DNA from: Mucilaginibacter xinganensis
GTDB taxonomy: Bacteria > Bacteroidota > Bacteroidia > Sphingobacteriales > Sphingobacteriaceae
DNA: 55,134 nucleotides
Assembly: GCA_026225055.1 (NCBI GenBank)
Contig: JAMFSA010000180.1
Location: forward strand, 1-55,134
Reading direction: 5' to 3'
The first letter of the stretch is position 1, and every line of letters starts with the position of its first letter. Under the pieces are notes generated by a model. The model was not told where the DNA came from, did not search any database, and worked only from the letters and a program-made list of their open reading frames with translations. Both the position numbers and the translations under genes were made by a program. Shown here piece after piece: positions 50,731 through 55,134 of this stretch.

Positions 50731-51219
50731 TTATGAAGCTGTCTCGCTATTGGCATTTATATACCCCAGGTATTCATATATCGCATATTTAAGGGATTCA
50801 AAGTTCTTATAACTGCTTTCGTTTATTCCTACTTCTTTCCCTTTTTTAAGCTCGATCCAAAGAGTTCTGCCTCCGGCAGCAAGTCTTGCCGAGTCTTTAG
50901 TCCCAGTTACATATATTTTCTGCACATCACCCTTGGTAATAACTAATTGCCGCTTCAGCATATTACCATGCATTAATATGCCATAACCGGATATAGTTAT
51001 CTTTTGTGGACTGAGTAAAAAACCGAAAACAATTACCACCACCACTATCACAGTCAGTGAACAGAATAACAACCTGTCAGTAATAAATGCGAGTTCCGGA
51101 TTGTGTCCATCATCCCGTCGCCCCATTAACACCAATACAAAATAAGCGATCGAAATTATTAATGCGGGTATTCTAATCCAATACCGAAAATTAACTTTTG
51201 AGGTAGCAACTTTTTCCAT
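50731..51219 (-). CDS. Two-helix membrane protein with PH-like domain, paralogue 1
   Basis: 162 aa. A short N-terminus is followed by two membrane helices (about 15-33 and 50-70) and a C-terminal beta-rich domain (LSPQKITISGYGILMHGNMLKRQLVI) that looks like a bacterial PH domain (inference). It is similar to the next gene along its whole length: TSK, then RIPALI, a second helix, LSPxKI, KRQLVI, INESSYKNFESLKYAIYEY. No known function. It lies 25 bp from its paralogue. Confidence 0.75.
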   Translation of the reverse strand: MEKVATSKVNFRYWIRIPALIISIAYFVLVLMGRRDDGHNPELAFITDRLLFCSLTVIVVVVIVFGFLLSPQKITISGYGILMHGNMLKRQLVITKGDVQKIYVTGTKDSARLAAGGRTLWIELKKGKEVGINESSYKNFESLKYAIYEYLGYINANSETAS

Positions 51220-51244
51220 ATAAATTTAATCTACAAATAAATCC

Positions 51245-51706
51245 CTATAGTCCACGAAACTTGTGATCATAAATTGCAGCCTTTAAAGCATCATAATTAT
51301 CGTAATCAGTTTCATTAAAACTGATTACATCTTCATTATTAAGTGTAATTTGTAACCGCTGATAATTAGATGATGTGCCACCTTTTATTGTTTGGTTTAT
51401 ACGGATTGTATTTGTTTTGGCAATATCGGTGTACTGTATAACTATTTGCTTTCGACTGAGATAATTGTTCAAAATAATATGATCCTTTGAAACAATTATT
51501 TTTGTAGGTGGCGAAAAGTAAAGCGCAACTGCAATTAAACCAACTAAAACAAGTGACATTAAGCAGATCTCAAGGCTGCTAACTTCATCTCCAAGGCTGT
51601 CAGCATATCTTACGCTAAATGTCAACACAAGTGCAAGAAAACCAATGATTGCAGGTATTTTAACTAAATATTGAAGGCTGAATTTAGAAGTGACGGTTTC
51701 GGTCAT
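51245..51706 (-). CDS. Two-helix membrane protein with PH-like domain, paralogue 2
   Basis: 153 aa, upstream copy of a tandem pair. Matching positions: TSKFSLQYLVKIPAII, two helices (about 13-30 and 43-63), FSPPTKIIVSKDHI, SRKQIVIQ and FNETDYDNYDALKAAIYD. The pair has diverged strongly, so the duplication is old. It may act as a membrane hetero-oligomer, but there is no direct evidence. Divergent from the serine hydrolase gene with 89 bp between starts. Confidence 0.75.
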   Translation of the reverse strand: MTETVTSKFSLQYLVKIPAIIGFLALVLTFSVRYADSLGDEVSSLEICLMSLVLVGLIAVALYFSPPTKIIVSKDHIILNNYLSRKQIVIQYTDIAKTNTIRINQTIKGGTSSNYQRLQITLNNEDVISFNETDYDNYDALKAAIYDHKFRGL

Positions 51707-51795
51707 AGTTTATAATATCTTCAGGAACAAATATAATTAGCATATCCATTTTTTGCTATTTATATTTATGCATCAAATCATAAACCTTTAAGCCA

Positions 51796-53259
51796 ATGAA
51801 AACAGTACGGATAGTCTTCATACTCGCATCTTTATTATTTCTTCAATTTAAAAGTTATGCGCAAGCTGTCGATCCGGCTGTTGCAGACAAGATCAGCCAG
51901 GTTGAAAATAATATGCTCAAATCGATACGGATTGAAGGAGACGCGCCATATAGTATTCAGCAGGACATGCAGGATAATCATGTATACGGCGTAAGCATTG
52001 CTGTAATACATAATTATAAAATAGAATGGGCAAAAGGTTATGGCTATGCCGATGACAGCCTGAAAATACCGGTAACAGTGCAGACACTTTTTCAGGCAGC
52101 ATCCCTTAGTAAGTCACTAAACGCTGTGGGGGTATTAAAGCTTGTTCAGGACAAAAAACTGGATCTTTATGCTGATATCAATAATTATCTTACCAGTTGG
52201 AAATTCCCATATGATTCTCTGTCAAAAGGCAAAAAAATAAGTACAGCCAACCTGCTGAGCCATACTGCGGGCTTAAACTTACATGGGTTTGAAGGCTATT
52301 CGTCCACACATGCTATACCTACTGTAGTTGAAATACTTAACGGAACAAAACCGGCAAATTCACCGGCCATAAAGTCTGCATATGCACCGGGTTTAAAGTC
52401 GGAATATTCAGGCGGTGGCATTGTCATTTCACAAATGATAGTGATGGATATTACCCACGAACCCTACGACAAATACATGTATGCTAATGTACTGAAACCA
52501 TTAGGGATGACAAGCAGCACCTACACCCAGCCCCCTGTTAATGTTAAACCGGCATTGTTAGCTACAGGCTACCGGCCTAATGGTAAAGAGATACCGGGTA
52601 AATTTCATATCTATCCTGAACAGGCAGCTGCCGGTTTGTGGACTAACCCTACCGATCTGGCCAAATACATTATTGAAACGCAGTTGGCTTATGAGGGCAA
52701 ATCATCAAAAGTATTAAACCAACAGATGACCAAACTCAGGCTCACGCCATATATTGATAGTCAGGCTGCACTGGGCACTTTCGTGACCGATATGGATAGC
52801 ACCAAATATTTTTCGCACAGCGGCGCAAATGAGGGTTTCAGGTGTATTTATTACGGAAGTTTTGAAGGTGGAAATGGCGTAGTGGTAATGGTGAACTCAG
52901 ACAATGGCAATATTAATAACGACATTGTGAACAGCGTAGCCAAAGTATATGGCTTTAAAGGCTTAAATATTTCAGTAACCCGCAAACTAGTTAATGTTGA
53001 TGATGCCACATTGCAAAGCTATACCGGCAAGTACGCCATCACCCCGAAACTTATAGCTACAGTGGCAAAGCAAGGCGATCAGCTAACTGTGGAATTAACC
53101 AACCAGGTGCCGATAAAGATCTATCCGGAAACTAAAAACAAATTCTTTATAAAAGAATTTAATGGCGAGGTAGAGTTTGTAACGGATGATAAAGGGCAGG
53201 TGACCAAAACTATATTTTACGAAAACGGCCATCCAAATGAAGCGCTACCTGTGAAATGA
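51796..53259 (+). CDS. Serine hydrolase, class C beta-lactamase family
   Basis: 487 aa. A signal peptide ends near SYAQ (23). Catalytic Ser103-x-x-Lys106 in AASLSKSL, a YSG variant of the YxN motif in KSEYSGGGIVI, and HSG in FSHSGANEG in the place of KTG. A C-terminal domain (about 395-487; YTGKYAITPKLIATVAKQGDQL) is a lipocalin-like extension common in esterase and peptidase members. Penicillin-binding-protein-like peptidase or esterase is more likely than beta-lactamase. Single gene. Confidence 0.9.
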   Translation: MKTVRIVFILASLLFLQFKSYAQAVDPAVADKISQVENNMLKSIRIEGDAPYSIQQDMQDNHVYGVSIAVIHNYKIEWAKGYGYADDSLKIPVTVQTLFQAASLSKSLNAVGVLKLVQDKKLDLYADINNYLTSWKFPYDSLSKGKKISTANLLSHTAGLNLHGFEGYSSTHAIPTVVEILNGTKPANSPAIKSAYAPGLKSEYSGGGIVISQMIVMDITHEPYDKYMYANVLKPLGMTSSTYTQPPVNVKPALLATGYRPNGKEIPGKFHIYPEQAAAGLWTNPTDLAKYIIETQLAYEGKSSKVLNQQMTKLRLTPYIDSQAALGTFVTDMDSTKYFSHSGANEGFRCIYYGSFEGGNGVVVMVNSDNGNINNDIVNSVAKVYGFKGLNISVTRKLVNVDDATLQSYTGKYAITPKLIATVAKQGDQLTVELTNQVPIKIYPETKNKFFIKEFNGEVEFVTDDKGQVTKTIFYENGHPNEALPVK

Positions 53260-53321
53260 ATTTTGCCTGACAAACAATTTAGCGTTCTGCTGTTAATTTG
53301 ATAAAACTAATAAACATCACT

Positions 53322-54161
53322 ATGAGTAAAGTATGGTTTATAACCGGCTGTTCAACCGGTTTTGGGCGCGAGCTCGCTAAATACGTTTTAGAATTGGGCC
53401 ACAAAGCGGTGGTAGCATCACGCAAAACAGCTGATGTAGAAGATATAGTTGCTGAATATCCTGAAACTTCCATCGCCGTGCAGCTTGATGTAACCAAGGC
53501 TGATGAGATCAAGTCATCAGTGGAACAAGCTATACAAAAATTTGGCCGGATAGATGTGTTGGTGAACAATGCGGGCATAGGCTATTTTGGCGCTATTGAA
53601 GAAAGCGAAGACGATGAAGTACGCCGCATGTTCGAGATAAATTTCTGGGGTTTGGCCAATGTGACCAAAGCTGTATTACCTGGTATGCGCGCGCAGCGCA
53701 GTGGTAACATTGTAAATGTGGCATCGATAGGTGGGCTGGTAGGATTTCCTGCTGTAGGTTATTACAATGCGACCAAATTCGCGGTCGATGGTTTTTCGGA
53801 TGCACTTTCAAAAGAAGTTGCTCCTTTGGGTATTAAAGTTACGGTAGTAGCACCAAGCGGTTTCCGTACCGATTGGGCAGGCCGATCAGCCAATAACAGT
53901 AAAATTGTGATCGATGATTACAAAACTACTGCCGAAAATAATAAGAACAATATCCGTGGCTACAGCGGCAAACAACCCGGTGATCCGGTACGTGCTGTAA
54001 AGTCCATTGTTAAAGCCGTTGAAGCCGAAAACCCTCCACTGCATTTATTGCTTGGCGTAGCTGCGCTTAAAGGTGCCCGCAATAAACTTGAAGTATTAAA
54101 GAAAGATTTTGACACCTGGGAAGAAACTACCATCGGGGCTGATTTCCCGGCGGGTGAATAA
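53322..54161 (+). CDS. SDR family oxidoreductase
   Basis: 279 aa from ATG 53322 (MSKVWFITGCSTGFG); a TTG at 53298 would add 8 residues and is less likely. Cofactor motif TGCSTGFGRE, NNAGIGYFG, Ser in VNVASIGG and active site YYNATKFA. The C-terminal extension (KSIVKAVEAENPPLHLLLG) is seen in SDRs acting on lipids or aromatics. The substrate is unknown. A palindromic repeat with a T-run follows and may end the transcript. Confidence 0.92.
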   Translation: MSKVWFITGCSTGFGRELAKYVLELGHKAVVASRKTADVEDIVAEYPETSIAVQLDVTKADEIKSSVEQAIQKFGRIDVLVNNAGIGYFGAIEESEDDEVRRMFEINFWGLANVTKAVLPGMRAQRSGNIVNVASIGGLVGFPAVGYYNATKFAVDGFSDALSKEVAPLGIKVTVVAPSGFRTDWAGRSANNSKIVIDDYKTTAENNKNNIRGYSGKQPGDPVRAVKSIVKAVEAENPPLHLLLGVAALKGARNKLEVLKKDFDTWEETTIGADFPAGE

Positions 54162-54186
54162 ACACAACCCGCTAATAAAAGCCATG

Positions 54187-54265
54187 CATTGCGAGCAATA
54201 GCGTGGCAACCTCGTCGCTTGCATATGAACGCGACGAGGTTGCTTCGTCGTTCATCCTCGCAATG
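54187..54265. repeat. REP-like palindrome (CATTGCGAG...CTCGCAATG)
   Basis: Terminal inverted repeats CATTGCGAG (54187-54195) and CTCGCAATG (54257-54265) enclose a perfect 13-bp stem, GCAACCTCGTCGC (54206-54218) with GCGACGAGGTTGC (54231-54243). This pattern is known as a dispersed intergenic repeat in diverse bacteria. A T-run (54271-54276) follows, so it may also end the SDR transcript. Confidence 0.7.
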
Positions 54266-54339
54266 ACATCTTTTTTAGACCTTATGAGGTTTTTAAAATA
54301 TCAATAATGGCAAAACATTTTTAGCCATATTTGCAAACT

Positions 54340-55101
54340 ATGCCCACCCTGTTCCCATACGTCAATCAGCAATTTAACGGTACTATCTGGCGCCTTGAAA
54401 TTGATGAACTTAGCAAAACCATTTTTGTTGAAACCCGCAACGAGCAGGATAAACAGGTTAGCTTCTCTTCCATAAATTTAAGTACAGGTCAGGTTAATTT
54501 TAAAGGACTTACAACAACCGAACGCTGGCTCGCAGGTATTGAGGCCGCCTATAATGGGGTTTTGCTTCTGCATAATTATCAATCAGAAAAAGGGCCTTTG
54601 CATAAAGGTATTATTGCTATTGATGCCACTACGGGCGAAACTTTGTGGAGCAATTACGTTAATGCGTTCGATCATTTAAGCGCTGACGGGCCGGTGGTTT
54701 ATAACACCAATATTCAGCCTAAAAAATTATTTATAGCCGATGTAAAAAATGGTGCAACAAACACGGCTTATGATCCGTCTGATAACCGTGAAGTACAAAG
54801 TAATATTGTAGTGCCTGATTTGGTTGATCCTGCATTTTTATTGCCGGAGTTAATGCCTGTTGCACTATTTGGAAATAGTATCCATTATCTGGAATACAAT
54901 AATTTCAGAATTGTATCTTTGCACACTTTAGAGAATGGTGCTTTAAAACAATATCTGTATATATTTAATGGTGTTGATAACGTTTATAGCGATTTATTAA
55001 ATACCGATATACAGAAATTACAACCAGAGGCGTTTATATTGCATAAAACCCGTTTAATTTATATTAAAGATAAGTCAGTATTAAATATTGTTAACTTATA
55101 A
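54340..55101 (+). CDS. DUF4905 family protein
   Basis: 253 aa from ATG 54340. No signal peptide. Propeller-like strand pattern with repeated hydrophobic pairs (TIWRLEIDELSKTIFVET, GIIAIDATTGETLWSNYV, IHYLEYNNFRIVSL). It matches the Bacteroidota-only DUF4905 group; function unknown. A -7-like element CATATTTG (54326-54333, one mismatch to TAnnTTTG) lies only 6 bp before the ATG, so the transcript may be leaderless or nearly so. Confidence 0.8.
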   Translation: MPTLFPYVNQQFNGTIWRLEIDELSKTIFVETRNEQDKQVSFSSINLSTGQVNFKGLTTTERWLAGIEAAYNGVLLLHNYQSEKGPLHKGIIAIDATTGETLWSNYVNAFDHLSADGPVVYNTNIQPKKLFIADVKNGATNTAYDPSDNREVQSNIVVPDLVDPAFLLPELMPVALFGNSIHYLEYNNFRIVSLHTLENGALKQYLYIFNGVDNVYSDLLNTDIQKLQPEAFILHKTRLIYIKDKSVLNIVNL

Positions 55102-55122
55102 ATTAGTGTATTATAACATATT

Positions 55123-55134
55123 ATGAAATTTAAG
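55123..55134 (+). CDS. Possible start of a further gene, cut by the window edge
   Basis: ATG AAA TTT AAG begins 21 bp after the DUF4905 stop. Only four codons are visible, so the assignment is uncertain. Confidence 0.3.

Noticed and set aside
1..55134. CRISPR array, prophage, insertion sequence or defence island
   Set aside because: No regularly spaced direct repeats, transposase, integrase, structural phage gene or nuclease/helicase set was seen anywhere in the window.

Overview
The window comes from a Bacteroidota chromosome, most likely Sphingobacteriaceae (Mucilaginibacter/Pedobacter-like). Evidence: two SusC/SusD pairs, FecR/ECF-sigma control of a SusC with an STN domain, DUF4843 and PKD-like lipoproteins, a DUF3276 protein, many lipoproteins, almost no Shine-Dalgarno sequences, and several -7 promoter elements of the Bacteroidota form TAnnTTTG. 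No phage, insertion sequence or CRISPR array was seen.

Layout. 1-3.1 kb: end of a DUF3276 gene, mgtE and ychF, with ychF framed by heptamer-built inverted repeats. 3.1-10.6 kb: a lipoprotein-type TPR sensor kinase, a LytS/LytTR pair, a divergent TonB-dependent receptor and a lipoprotein. 10.7-16.1 kb: GH43 enzyme, tRNA-Arg(CCG), a split DsbD system, a cysteine-synthase-family enzyme and a divergent Lrp/AsnC regulator. 16.1-31.2 kb: a co-oriented minus-strand utilisation locus: ECF sigma, FecR, SusC, SusD, DUF4843, PKD-like lipoprotein, HExxH putative metallopeptidase, TlpA-like thioredoxin, GH29 fucosidase and a double-trypsin/PDZ protein. The enzyme set suggests fucosylated glycoprotein or glycan as target. 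31.5-44.6 kb: metNIQ, a Kef-type antiporter, a PhyH-type dioxygenase, an SDR, an amidohydrolase, a small secreted protein and a second SusCD pair. 44.8-47.9 kb: a plus-strand operon of the periplasmic 3-keto-glycoside type (Gfo/Idh/MocA, sugar isomerase/epimerase, DUF1080). 47.9-55.1 kb: scattered single genes (HAD, esterase, SGNH hydrolase, two paralogous membrane proteins, class C beta-lactamase-like hydrolase, SDR, DUF4905), with two REP-like palindromic repeats.

The most interesting signal is a probable sulfur/cysteine-responsive regulon in 34-44.6 kb. Two unannotated short ORFs end in runs of cysteine codons directly before the stop: a 15-aa peptide ending in five Cys upstream of the PhyH dioxygenase, and a 39-aa peptide ending ACCSARCCC upstream of the second susC. 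Such polycysteine leaders are known as cysteine-responsive attenuators in mycobacteria. The SusC of this locus has no Cys and three Met after its signal peptide; the SusD has no Met and only its lipidated Cys; the small secreted protein has neither. Sulfur-poor composition is a known mark of proteins made during sulfur starvation. A 15-bp palindrome, CTATA-N5-TATAG, is perfect before susC2 and before the cysteine-synthase-like gene, has one mismatch before the dioxygenase and two before metNIQ. I infer a sulfur-scavenging SusCD system controlled by a common regulator plus cysteine-sensing leader peptides.

Other items worth a look: a decayed tRNA-Cys-like element and a 38-aa ORF abutting metN, a protease with a second trypsin fold that has lost its catalytic residues and carries an inserted PDZ, and strong intercistronic hairpins in the first SusCD operon. 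All assignments were made by reading the sequence; no database search was run.
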